Of a stretch of 64,000 nt of DNA, positions 35,653 to 44,001 are shown one piece after another. The stretch comes from an uncultured Mollicutes bacterium (GTDB taxonomy: Bacteria; Bacillota_I; Bacilli_A; RFN20; CAG-826), in contig UQFY01000005.1 of the NCBI GenBank assembly GCA_900540385.1, positions 34,711 to 98,710 on the forward strand. Reading direction: 5' to 3'. Made by a program: the position numbers and the translations under genes. The notes beneath the pieces were generated by a model, which worked only from the letters and a program-made list of their open reading frames with translations, had not been told where the DNA came from and searched no databases. Positions within the stretch are counted from its first letter, which is position 1. Each line of letters opens with the position of its first letter.

Positions 35653-35997
35653 ATGCATGAAATGAGTTATGTTCTAATGGCCATTGAGCAATTAGAAACA
35701 ATCGTTTTAGAAAATCACCTTCAAAAACTCTATTCCGTTACTTTAGATATCGGTGAATCTTCTGGCGTAGAAGAAGATTATTTTCGTGTTTGTTGGAATG
35801 CTGCAACAAAAGACACAGATTGGAAAAACGTAACCTTAAAGATTCATATGATGCCATCTATTGGACGCTGTCTTTCTTGTGGAAAAGAATTCGAGATAAA
35901 GAAAAACAACTACACGTGTCCCCTATGTGGCAAATCTAATCAATACGTTCCTATCTCTGGAAAAGATTTAGAAATCGCCGAAATTGAAGGAAGCTAA
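35653..35997 (+). CDS. hypA: HypA nickel-insertion protein
   Basis: 114 residues. The nickel-binding N-terminus MHEMSY with His2 is intact, and the structural zinc site is CLSCGKE and CPLCGKS. The order hypB-hypA is inverted from the common hypAB order. It begins one base after the hypB stop, so the two are coupled. It would work with HypB to load nickel into an enzyme encoded elsewhere. Confidence 0.92.
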   Translation: MHEMSYVLMAIEQLETIVLENHLQKLYSVTLDIGESSGVEEDYFRVCWNAATKDTDWKNVTLKIHMMPSIGRCLSCGKEFEIKKNNYTCPLCGKSNQYVPISGKDLEIAEIEGS

Positions 35998-36017
35998 AAC
36001 GCTCCATTCCAAGTAAC

Positions 36018-36057
36018 AAAAAAGACCTCTGCTACACGAATATGCATACAGGGGTCT
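36018..36057. terminator. Bidirectional terminator between hypA and clpB
   Basis: AGACCTCTG / CAGGGGTCT with a 17-base loop. On the minus strand it is followed by six T residues (for clpB); on the plus strand by a weaker CTTCTTTT (for hypBA). Confidence 0.7.
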
Positions 36058-36063
36058 CTTCTT

Positions 36064-38184
36064 TTATTCTTTGCTAATGGTAACTTGGCTATTCTTTTCA
36101 TCAACAAGGAATTTGTTCTTTGTATCAATTTCCCCTTTGATGATAGACGTTGCCAAAGCGGTTTCCACCTTATCTTGAATGAATCTCTTGATTGGCCTTG
36201 CGCCGAAGTTTGGCGTATAAGAGGAATCGAGTATCCATTTCTTCAAAGCATCGGTGAATTCCACAGAGTAGAATTGCCCTTCCAATCTTCCTTGAAGTTC
36301 ATGAAGCATCTTATCGACGATCTTGAGTTGAACACCTTTAGAAAGAGGATTGAAATAAACGATCTCATCAATACGGTTCAAGAATTCTGGTTTGAAGGTA
36401 CGATGGAGGATTTCCTCTACCTTATCTTTTTCGCCATGAAGAATGTATTCACTACCAAGGTTACTCGTCATGATAATGATGGTGTTCTTGAAATCCACGA
36501 GGTGACCTTGTGAATCGGTAAGACGTCCATCATCCAAGATTTGAAGCAAGAGGTTAAAGACTTCTGGATCTGCCTTCTCGATTTCATCAAAGAGGACGAT
36601 GGAATATGGATTACGACGTACTTTTTCAGTAAGTTGCCCACCTTCTTCATAGCCAACATAGCCAGGGGCTGCACCAATTAAACGGGAAACAGAATATTTC
36701 TCCATATATTCAGACATATCAATACGGATGATATTGTTCTCGTTATCAAAGAGCGCTTCCGCTAAGGCTTTAGCCACTTCTGTTTTACCAACACCAGTAG
36801 GTCCTAAGAATAAGAAGGAACCAATTGGTCTATTTGGATTTTGAATGCCTGCTCTTTGACGGAGAATGGCATTAGAAACCAAGGTGATCGCGTTATCTTG
36901 ACCAATCACCCTCTTTTCAAGGGTTTCTTTAAGGTCAAGAACCTTTTCCTTATCGCCTTTCTCGATTCTAGAAACTGGAATTCCCGTCATCTTAGCAACA
37001 ATTCTAGCAATCGATTCTGCATCAACGATTTCATCAACCAAACGTTCTCCGTTTTGTGAAGAATCCGTAATTTCTTTAATACGTTTCTCAAGTTCAGGGA
37101 TGGTTTGATATTGAAGTTTAGACGCTTTCTCGAAGTCTCCTTCCTGGAAATAGATTCCAAGTTGGATTTTATCTTCTTCTACCTTGCTCTTAAGGTCTTT
37201 TGCTTCCTTAATTTGAGCTTTCTCTTTCTGCCATTCAGCAGTGAGTTTTGAAGATTCGTCCTTGTATTTGGAAAGCTCTTTCTCCAATTCTTCCAAACGT
37301 TTCTTTGAAGAATCATCACTTTCTTTGCTAAGTGCAACTTTCTCCACTTCAAGAGAGCGAATCTTACGGTTCGTTTCATCGAGTTCAGAAGGCATAGATT
37401 CAATCTCCACTTTGATTCCAGCACAAGCTTCATCAATCAAATCGATAGCCTTATCTGGTAAGAAACGGTTGGTGATATAACGATTAGACAAGGTGGTTGC
37501 TGCAATTAAAGCCCCATCGGTAATACGAACACCATGGTAGGACTCAAATCTTTGTTTTAAACCACGAAGGATCGTAATCGTATCTTCGACCGTAGGTTCT
37601 TCAACCATAACGGTTTGGAAACGTCTTTCAAGCGCTCTATCCTTCTCAATATATTCTCTATATTCATTAAGGGTAGTCGCACCAATACAATCGATCTCAC
37701 CACGGGCAAGCATTGGTTTAAGCATATTCGAGGCATCCATGGCTCCATCACTTCTTCCAGCTCCGACAATAAGATGGATTTCATCAATGAAAAGAATAAT
37801 CTTTCCTTCTGATTTCTTAATCTTATTGAGGACTGCTTTTAAACGTTCCTCAAATTCGCCACGGTATTTTGCACCTGCAATCAAAGCGCCCATATCGAGT
37901 TCATAAATCTCTTTATCTTTTAAAGTTGCAGGAACATCGTTTTTCACGATTCTTTCCGCCAAACCTTCCACGATGGCGGTCTTACCGACACCTGGTTCAC
38001 CAAGCAAGATAACATTATTCTTCGTCTTTCTTGCTAAAATCTGTATCACTTTACGAATTTCTTCATCACGGCCAATAACAGGATCGACCTTACCAGCCTT
38101 AACATCCATATTGACATTACGGCCGAATTTCTCGAGGATGTTTTCTTCTTGGGAATAATCTTCCATTCCGTTCATATCGTTCAT
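36064..38184 (-). CDS. clpB: ClpB-type disaggregase lacking the N-domain
   Basis: 706 residues against about 860 for full ClpB. It starts almost directly with the first AAA+ module (Walker A GEPGVGKT at 62-69). A long helical middle domain of ClpB type comes between ~280 and ~400, and the second AAA+ module has GPTGVGKT and VLFDEIEKAD. The N-terminal substrate domain is missing, as in the short ClpB form. It would resolve protein aggregates with DnaK. AGGAGG lies 8 bases before the ATG. A perfect CIRCE operator controls it. ClpC/ClpE is less likely because of the long middle domain. Confidence 0.9.
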   Translation of the reverse strand: MNDMNGMEDYSQEENILEKFGRNVNMDVKAGKVDPVIGRDEEIRKVIQILARKTKNNVILLGEPGVGKTAIVEGLAERIVKNDVPATLKDKEIYELDMGALIAGAKYRGEFEERLKAVLNKIKKSEGKIILFIDEIHLIVGAGRSDGAMDASNMLKPMLARGEIDCIGATTLNEYREYIEKDRALERRFQTVMVEEPTVEDTITILRGLKQRFESYHGVRITDGALIAATTLSNRYITNRFLPDKAIDLIDEACAGIKVEIESMPSELDETNRKIRSLEVEKVALSKESDDSSKKRLEELEKELSKYKDESSKLTAEWQKEKAQIKEAKDLKSKVEEDKIQLGIYFQEGDFEKASKLQYQTIPELEKRIKEITDSSQNGERLVDEIVDAESIARIVAKMTGIPVSRIEKGDKEKVLDLKETLEKRVIGQDNAITLVSNAILRQRAGIQNPNRPIGSFLFLGPTGVGKTEVAKALAEALFDNENNIIRIDMSEYMEKYSVSRLIGAAPGYVGYEEGGQLTEKVRRNPYSIVLFDEIEKADPEVFNLLLQILDDGRLTDSQGHLVDFKNTIIIMTSNLGSEYILHGEKDKVEEILHRTFKPEFLNRIDEIVYFNPLSKGVQLKIVDKMLHELQGRLEGQFYSVEFTDALKKWILDSSYTPNFGARPIKRFIQDKVETALATSIIKGEIDTKNKFLVDEKNSQVTISKE

Positions 38185-38232
38185 AATTATTTCCTCCTCT
38201 ATAAAATGTGATCTTCTTTGAGATCGGAGAAT

Positions 38233-38260
38233 ATTATAGCCTTTAATTTAGCACTCGCAA
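38233..38260 (-). promoter_or_regulatory. clpB promoter
   Basis: Minus-strand TTGCGA (38255-38260), 16-base spacer, TATAAT (38233-38238). The -35 box lies inside the CIRCE element. Confidence 0.7.
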
Positions 38261-38274
38261 GTATTGAGTGCTAA
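38248..38274. promoter_or_regulatory. CIRCE operator of clpB
   Basis: TTAGCACTC, nine bases, GAGTGCTAA: both arms match the HrcA operator consensus exactly. It overlaps the -35 and spacer of the clpB promoter. The remaining ~220 bases up to the next gene show nothing I can identify. Confidence 0.95.
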
Positions 38275-38494
38275 TACATTTGCATTTTCTTACCTTTTAT
38301 TAAGAAAAAGCCGTTTTTATCTATTCTTTATAGAAATAATCAATGAAATAAAAAAGTTGTTTTTGCAAACAAATTACAAAAGATTGTCATTTTCCATTTT
38401 CTTTCAAACAATATCGGTAAATATATCCGCATTATCTTGTTTTTATGAAATCAAAACACTTTAATTATTACGTTTAAAAAGAGAGTAGTCGTAA

Positions 38495-39088
38495 ATGGAA
38501 AAGAAATTAATCATCGTCAGCGCTCCGCCAGCAAGCGGAAAAACCTATGTCTCAATGAAGATTGCAGAATCTCTTGAGCATGTCACTTATTTGGATAAAG
38601 ATAGCTTAGTCCCACTTAGCAATGTTGCCTATAAAATCGCTGGTATCCCCGTTGAAAGAGAAGGAGAATTCTTTCATAAAAATATTCGTGACGTCGAATA
38701 TGATGTCATTCTTGAAATGGCCTTTACCGCGTTAAATTATGAAGATATCGTCTTAATTAACGCTCCATTCACAAGCGAGATTCATCATCCTGAATATATC
38801 GCTAATTTAAGAAAGAAATTAAAAGAAAAATATAACGCCCATCTTGTTATCATCTGGGTCGTATGCGACATTCAAACCGTCAAGGAAAGAATGATTGCAA
38901 GAAATTCAGATCGTGATGTCTTCAAGATTAAGAATTTCGATTCTTGGGTGAAAACACAAGACTTCAGCATTCCAACTTATCTTAAAGTGGAAGGAGATCC
39001 TTATTCCCTTGTTATCTTTGATAACTCCAATGATGAGGTCTTCGCCAAATCCATGAAGTCCACGATTGATTTATTGGAAGAGAAATAA
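38495..39088 (+). CDS. P-loop kinase-like protein
   Basis: 197 residues with a Walker A motif APPASGKT at 10-17, an Asp at the end of strand 2 (YLDKDSLVP) and a lid-like VKERMIARNSDRD. It belongs to the AAA_33/zeta-type small-molecule kinase group. The substrate is unknown. No antitoxin-like gene is adjacent, so a zeta toxin role is unlikely. Monocistronic, with a terminator after it. Confidence 0.75.
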   Translation: MEKKLIIVSAPPASGKTYVSMKIAESLEHVTYLDKDSLVPLSNVAYKIAGIPVEREGEFFHKNIRDVEYDVILEMAFTALNYEDIVLINAPFTSEIHHPEYIANLRKKLKEKYNAHLVIIWVVCDIQTVKERMIARNSDRDVFKIKNFDSWVKTQDFSIPTYLKVEGDPYSLVIFDNSNDEVFAKSMKSTIDLLEEK

Positions 39089-39108
39089 ACAAGAACACGA
39101 AACAGTTT

Positions 39109-39134
39109 AAGCCATCTAAAAAAGGTGGCTTTTT
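39109..39134 (+). terminator. Terminator of the P-loop kinase gene
   Basis: AAGCCATCT / AGGTGGCTT (one G-T pair), short loop, then TTT. On the other strand it ends two bases from the converging duplicated-protein gene. Confidence 0.7.
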
Positions 39135-39136
39135 CT

Positions 39137-39949
39137 TTATCTTTTCGTGTTATCTTGTGATTGTTCGTTTTTCATCCTCTCTATATATTTCTCATATTCC
39201 TTTTGACGTTTAACGATCTCCTCAAATTCTTCATAGGTATACCACGTTTTTCTGAGTAGAACCTCTTTGCCGTCGTGATAGTAATATAACGGATAACATA
39301 GTTCGTTATACCACTTCTTTTTTGAAATATTCGCCAAATTTGGATTTCTTCTTAATTTTAGATTTTTTGGGGCTGGCTCCATTTCCTCGGAAAAACAATA
39401 GCAGACCCTAGATTCGTTTCCCGACATGCCCGGTTCAAAGCATTTGTATTTGTCTGCCATTTGGTCGTATTCAATCACATACAATATCTTTCTATCATTC
39501 TTCTCTTTTAACTCAGGAGCATAGAAAACCATTTCTCCTTTTTTGAATTTCCTGCTTTCTTGTCTTTCGTTATTTAGCTTTTGCATTTTCAACCACTCTT
39601 GGATCGTTGGGGCCGGTGGATAATGGTGTATGGCTTCACGAATCACCTTCACTTGGTTGCCCGTGCATTCGTAAACGGGATAGCAAAGCTCGTCGAACCA
39701 TTCTTCGTTGATGGGGTTTTTGCAGTCTTCATCCTTCCTGTATCCGGAATCTAGAGGGACGAGGCCCAAGTCATCTTCCTTGCAATAGCGAATGTCTCCG
39801 TCCTCATCATCGTATATCCCAAGGTCGAAGCATTTGTATCTTTGCCTCTCCTTGTCGTAGCCCATGACGTACATGATCACATCTCCGGTGGACGTCCGCG
39901 GAGCGGATGATGGAAGATAAAACACCATGTCGTCTTTCTTGAATTTCAT
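39137..39949 (-). CDS. Hypothetical protein made of two tandem repeats
   Basis: 270 residues in which the first ~130 and last ~135 are diverged copies. Each begins KFKK(D/G)(D/E)MVFY, continues with a YV..YD segment and (R/K)YKCF, and later has the landmark ELCYPVY or ELCYPLY. Many aromatic, charged and Cys residues; no signal peptide. I recognise no family. AAAAGGAG lies before the ATG. The gene uses more G/C-ending codons than its neighbours, which could mean acquisition by transfer. The 258 bases upstream show only the nagB terminator. Confidence 0.65.
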   Translation of the reverse strand: MKFKKDDMVFYLPSSAPRTSTGDVIMYVMGYDKERQRYKCFDLGIYDDEDGDIRYCKEDDLGLVPLDSGYRKDEDCKNPINEEWFDELCYPVYECTGNQVKVIREAIHHYPPAPTIQEWLKMQKLNNERQESRKFKKGEMVFYAPELKEKNDRKILYVIEYDQMADKYKCFEPGMSGNESRVCYCFSEEMEPAPKNLKLRRNPNLANISKKKWYNELCYPLYYYHDGKEVLLRKTWYTYEEFEEIVKRQKEYEKYIERMKNEQSQDNTKR

Positions 39950-40164
39950 GTCGGTTCTCCTTTTGAACTGTGCTCAGAGATCGTGTGCTTGGACTATGCC
40001 ACTTGCTCTCTAAGAATGCCAAGTTGGGCTTTCGCCTTTTTTCCCTCTTTTGGTTGTTTTTAGGGTAACATCTTTTACAAAAAAGGAAATATTTTTTGAG
40101 ATTTTGAAAATTGTTCTCTATAAACGTGATCGGGGCAAATTGGCTGTTATTTTTCTTTTCAACT

Positions 40165-40189
40165 AAAAAAAGCCCAGCAGAACTGGGCT
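40165..40189 (-). terminator. Terminator of the glf-manA-ROK-nagB operon
   Basis: AGCCCAG / CTGGGCT, 7 pairs, 5-base loop, followed on the minus strand by TTTTTT. Confidence 0.8.
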
Positions 40190-40207
40190 AATCAATATAC
40201 GTGTCGA

Positions 40208-40915
40208 TTATTTTGCAGCTTCAAACACATCGCTTGTGACAAAGATTTCCACGGATGAATGGCTCGCAAGAACGGTTGCAGGCCACATAAGATCTTCTTC
40301 TCCTTTTAGAAGAGCTTTCAAGGCATCCACTTTCGATAAATCAGAAACGATCATAACAATATGACGTGCTTGCATAATCGTTGAAAGACCCATGGTAATT
40401 GCTTCGGTAGGTGTTTCTTCTAAAGAATGGAAGAAACGTGCGTTTGCAACCCTTGTGGATTCATCTAACTCTGCAATATGCGTCTTTGAATCGAATGGAG
40501 TATTTGGTTCATTAAAACCAATATGTCCATCTCTACCGATGCCAAGAATTTGGAAATCCACTCCACCGGCTTTCACGATTTCTTCATCGTATTCCTTCAT
40601 GTTTTCTTTCGAAGGGAAATGAGTGTTTTTTAAATCAATGTCAACGTGAGAGAAAAGGTTGTCTTTCATGAAATAACGATAAGTTGCTTCTTCGAATGGA
40701 GGATTGATGTATTCGTCCAAGTTGAAAGAAGAAACCTCTTTGAAGGAAACCTCTCCTTTAGCATACGCTTCAATAAGATGCTTATAGGTTGGAATTGGGG
40801 AAGATCCTGTAGCTAATCCAAGGATGGCGTTTGGCTTATCTTGAATTAATTCGATCATTTCTTTGGCAATTTTCTCGCCAATTTCTTTAGGGGTTTTGCA
40901 AACAACGAATTTCAT
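40208..40915 (-). CDS. nagB: Glucosamine-6-phosphate deaminase
   Basis: A 235-residue enzyme converting glucosamine-6-phosphate to fructose-6-phosphate and ammonia. Motifs: LATGSSPIPTY for phosphate binding, SFNLDEYI with the catalytic Asp, and GRDGHIGFNEP with the active-site His. It lacks the C-terminal allosteric extension of the E. coli enzyme. It follows the ROK kinase gene by 17 bases, and together they feed amino sugars into glycolysis. Confidence 0.95.
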   Translation of the reverse strand: MKFVVCKTPKEIGEKIAKEMIELIQDKPNAILGLATGSSPIPTYKHLIEAYAKGEVSFKEVSSFNLDEYINPPFEEATYRYFMKDNLFSHVDIDLKNTHFPSKENMKEYDEEIVKAGGVDFQILGIGRDGHIGFNEPNTPFDSKTHIAELDESTRVANARFFHSLEETPTEAITMGLSTIMQARHIVMIVSDLSKVDALKALLKGEEDLMWPATVLASHSSVEIFVTSDVFEAAK

Positions 40916-40932
40916 GTTCTTTCTCCTTTAAT

Positions 40933-41883
40933 TTAATCGATAAATAAGGCTGCCGCTCCTAAAATACCAGCATCATTTCCTAAAGCGGAAACGAAGACTT
41001 TCACAGGAGAGGTAGACTCATAACCATAATTAAACTTCTTTAATTTCTTGGTGATAGCGTCGGTAAGGTACTCTCTTTGATTAGAAAGTCCTCCACCAAG
41101 AATAATGGCGTCTGGACGGAAGATATTGCAGTAATTCAAACAACCAACCGTTAGATAATCTTCATATTGATCAACGACAGCTAAAGCGATTTTATCACCT
41201 TGTTTAGAGCATTCGAATGCGGTTTTTCCATCGACCTTATTGATGTCGTATGCAACATAATCCCACATCAAGGAGTTCTTGTTTTTCTCCATTGCTTCTT
41301 TTGTCTGGCGGATTAAAGCAGTGACGGAAGCATATGCTTCAAGGCAACCCGTTAAACCACAAGAGCAAGGGACACCATCCATTGCAATAATCATATGGCC
41401 CATTTCTGCGCCTTTTCCTTCATTTCCAACATAAAGATGGTCATTAAGATAAAGGCCTCCACCAACACCTGTTCCTAAAGTAAGTAAAACAAGATTATGG
41501 TAATTCTTCCCTACGCCAAATTTAGCTTCTCCAGCCATGGCCGCGTTAGCATCGTTAGCTATTCTAGCCTTCATGCCTGTCTTTTCTTCAATCATTTTGA
41601 CAATTGGAAGATGATGCCAATTTAAATTGCCAGAGAAATCACAAGTACCAGTATCCGAATTAATAGATCCAGGGCAACCAATGCCAATACCCGCGAAATC
41701 GGATTTCTTATAATCGCATTTCACGATTTGCTCATTAATCAAATCTCCTAAGCGTTGAATAAGCTCTTCTTGCGAAGCGTTCTTATCAATTGGAAATCCA
41801 AAACGATTTAAGATTTCTCCATTTTCGGAAACAAAGCCTCCTTTGATGGAAGTTCCTCCGATATCAATTCCGACGTACTTCAT
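40933..41883 (-). CDS. ROK-family sugar kinase
   Basis: A 316-residue ATP-dependent kinase. ATP loop GIDIGGTSIKGG near the N-terminus, catalytic Asp in NDANAAMAG, sugar-binding GAEMGHMI, and the ROK zinc site SCGLTGCLEAYAS. Substrate could be glucose, mannose or an N-acetyl sugar; sitting between manA and nagB suggests a hexose or amino sugar. The ATG at 41887-41889 overlaps the manA stop (ATGA), but the ATG at 41881-41883 has better spacing (10 bases) from GGAGG, so I chose it. Confidence 0.88.
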   Translation of the reverse strand: MKYVGIDIGGTSIKGGFVSENGEILNRFGFPIDKNASQEELIQRLGDLINEQIVKCDYKKSDFAGIGIGCPGSINSDTGTCDFSGNLNWHHLPIVKMIEEKTGMKARIANDANAAMAGEAKFGVGKNYHNLVLLTLGTGVGGGLYLNDHLYVGNEGKGAEMGHMIIAMDGVPCSCGLTGCLEAYASVTALIRQTKEAMEKNKNSLMWDYVAYDINKVDGKTAFECSKQGDKIALAVVDQYEDYLTVGCLNYCNIFRPDAIILGGGLSNQREYLTDAITKKLKKFNYGYESTSPVKVFVSALGNDAGILGAAALFID

Positions 41884-41885
41884 AA

Positions 41886-42791
41886 TCATTTAACCTCCGT
41901 TAAAATATATTTCCCATTTCCCTCTATATGAGCTTTCTTATTTGCCGGTATAAAGAAGGTATCCCCCCTATGAAAAGGTATATGGTCCACTTCTCCTTCG
42001 CCAGAAAGAAAGCTAATAGACATAAAAGAGTCAACCCGTGCATGAAAATCCGCCTCATTTTTTACTTCACCAAATTGCGAAGTGAAATATTTACATGAGC
42101 CAATGATTGGTTTTTTAAAATCAATCTTTTGATAAGGTTTCAACGAAAGAACCTCTAAAGCTTTTTCAACATGTAATTCTCTTTCTTTGCCATTTTTATC
42201 TTTACGATGATAATCATATAAACGATAGGTGAGCGTGCTATTCTGTTGAATTTCAATAAGGGTCACCCCTGCACCAATCGCATGAACGGTTCCTGAAGGA
42301 ATAAAATAGCTATCCCCTGCTTTAACGGGAATGAAATGAAGAAGATTCATGATGTTACCATCTTTAATCCCTTGAAGAAGTTGCTCTTTGGTGACTTCTT
42401 TTTCAAAACCAACATAGAGCCCTGCCCCTTCTTTAGCCTCAAGAACGTACCACATCTCCGTTTTGCCAAATTGATTTTCCTTCTTTAAAGCGTATTCGTC
42501 GGAAGGATGAACTTGAACAGATAAATTAGAGGCGGAATTAATAAACTTAATCAAAACTGGAAAGAAAGGGAAAGAGGCAGGAAGAAGACCGATATCCCCT
42601 TTCGTAGCCACGTCCATTAAAAGTTTGCCTTTGTCCTTGCCAGAAGCAATTACGCTTGGGCCAAAGGGATTAAAAGAAAGCACCCACGCTTCAGCAATCG
42701 TAGGCGTGTCACTTTCAATACCCCAATTTTTTAGATAATTTCCACCCCAAATATAATCTTTGGTAGCAGCTTTTAACTTGACGGTTTCCAT
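41886..42791 (-). CDS. manA: Mannose-6-phosphate isomerase, class I
   Basis: A 301-residue cupin enzyme converting mannose-6-phosphate and fructose-6-phosphate. The zinc ligands lie in VQVHPSDEYA and KTEMWYVLEA, with a further His in PSGTVHAIG. No ribosome binding site is visible; TAAAAT lies 9 bases before the ATG, so an internal leaderless promoter is possible. An A/T hairpin separates it from glf. Confidence 0.92.
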   Translation of the reverse strand: METVKLKAATKDYIWGGNYLKNWGIESDTPTIAEAWVLSFNPFGPSVIASGKDKGKLLMDVATKGDIGLLPASFPFFPVLIKFINSASNLSVQVHPSDEYALKKENQFGKTEMWYVLEAKEGAGLYVGFEKEVTKEQLLQGIKDGNIMNLLHFIPVKAGDSYFIPSGTVHAIGAGVTLIEIQQNSTLTYRLYDYHRKDKNGKERELHVEKALEVLSLKPYQKIDFKKPIIGSCKYFTSQFGEVKNEADFHARVDSFMSISFLSGEGEVDHIPFHRGDTFFIPANKKAHIEGNGKYILTEVK

Positions 42792-42806
42792 GATGAATAT
42801 ATTTTA

Positions 42807-42832
42807 GCAAAAAAGAATTCCTACTTTTTTGC
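42807..42832 (-). other. A/T hairpin at the glf stop codon
   Basis: GCAAAAAAG / CTTTTTTGC, 9 pairs with an 8-base loop, spanning the glf stop. It may attenuate read-through from glf into manA. It is weak as a terminator because the stem has few G-C pairs and no separate T-run. Confidence 0.4.
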
Positions 42833-43936
42833 GATTATTCTTTCAAACAGCTCTTTTGCCGCTAAGATAGCGTCATCCATATCAAAATAACGATATAAAG
42901 CAAGACGACCTAAAAAATAAACATGCGGTTCTAATTTCTTTGCTTCATCAAGATATTGTTTGGCAAGATTGTTATTTCGCTCATCATTCACTGTGTAATA
43001 AGGAATTTTCCCATCAGAATAGCTGTCTGGATACTCCTTATAAATGATGGTGGAATGATGATTCTCGCAATAAGGATCAAAATGTTTATGTTCCGTAATA
43101 CGTGTATATCCCACGTCTTTTGAAGTGTAATTGACCACTGGGTTTCCTTGGTAGTCGTCTTGGTTTAACGTTTCTTTTTCAAAACGAAGAGAACGCCACT
43201 CCAACCTTCCAAAACGGTAGTCGAAATAAGAATCTAGTTGACCCGTGTAGATGATTACGGGTGCCACATATTCATATTTTTCTCTTTCTTTTAAGAAATC
43301 CACATTGAAAACGACATCGATTCCTTCCGCTAAATTCTTCGCTAAAACGGAATAACCACCTTTCGGTAAACCCTGATAAGTATCGTTGAAATAGTTGTTA
43401 TTATATTCAAAACGAAGAGGAAGGCGTTTGATTATAGACGCTGGAAGGTCTTTGCAATCTCTACCCCATTGTTTTTCGGTGTATTCCTTAATCAATTTTG
43501 TATAAACCGTTCTTCCAACCATGCTAAGAGCTTGTTCTTCAAGATTCTTTGGAGTCTCGATGTTTTCCTTGGCTATTTCTTCTTGAATTTTTGCTTTCGC
43601 TTCTTCAGGTGTGTTTACTCCCCAAAGTTCGTGGAAAGTATTCATATTGAATGGCAAATGGTAACGTTCACCATGATAATTCGCGATGGGAGAATTAATA
43701 AAAGGATACACTTCGGAATATTTGTTAAAGAAATCCCAGGCAAAGGAATCAGAAGTATGGAAGATATGAGGTCCATAGGTATGAACGATAATACCATCCT
43801 CCACATCCGTGGAAATATTCCCACCTAAATGGTCTCTTTTCTCCAAAAGAAGGACTTTTTTGCCAGCATCCGTAAGAAGTCTAGCAATGGTAAGCCCACT
43901 TAAACCAGCACCAACAACTAAAAAATCATATTTCAT
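42821..43936 (-). CDS. glf: UDP-galactopyranose mutase
   Basis: A 371-residue FAD enzyme that interconverts UDP-galactopyranose and UDP-galactofuranose, the donor for galactofuranose in surface glycans. FAD motif VVGAGLSGLTIARLL, then YGPHIFHTSD, the EKQWGRDCKDLP stretch, and YYTVNDERN near the C-terminus. No galactofuranosyltransferase is nearby. A TGTTATAAT extended -10 ends 6 bases before the ATG; there is no ribosome site. Confidence 0.95.
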   Translation of the reverse strand: MKYDFLVVGAGLSGLTIARLLTDAGKKVLLLEKRDHLGGNISTDVEDGIIVHTYGPHIFHTSDSFAWDFFNKYSEVYPFINSPIANYHGERYHLPFNMNTFHELWGVNTPEEAKAKIQEEIAKENIETPKNLEEQALSMVGRTVYTKLIKEYTEKQWGRDCKDLPASIIKRLPLRFEYNNNYFNDTYQGLPKGGYSVLAKNLAEGIDVVFNVDFLKEREKYEYVAPVIIYTGQLDSYFDYRFGRLEWRSLRFEKETLNQDDYQGNPVVNYTSKDVGYTRITEHKHFDPYCENHHSTIIYKEYPDSYSDGKIPYYTVNDERNNNLAKQYLDEAKKLEPHVYFLGRLALYRYFDMDDAILAAKELFERIIAKK

Positions 43937-43942
43937 AGGAAA

Positions 43943-43951
43943 ATTATAACA
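43943..43951 (-). promoter_or_regulatory. Extended -10 promoter of glf
   Basis: TG-T-TATAAT on the minus strand, exact extended -10 consensus, ending 6 bases from the glf ATG. It predicts a leaderless mRNA. Confidence 0.5.
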
Positions 43952-44001
43952 CCTATGAGGTTTTTATATTTTACTTGTTTGTTAAGAAATCTATTTACCG
44001 A

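Noticed and set aside
38495..39088. Zeta-type toxin
   Set aside because: No epsilon-like antitoxin is adjacent and the P-loop alone does not separate it from ordinary small-molecule kinases.
39807..40022. A 71-residue minus-strand frame overlapping the duplicated-protein gene
   Set aside because: It lacks a ribosome binding site and its codons mirror the real gene in another frame.
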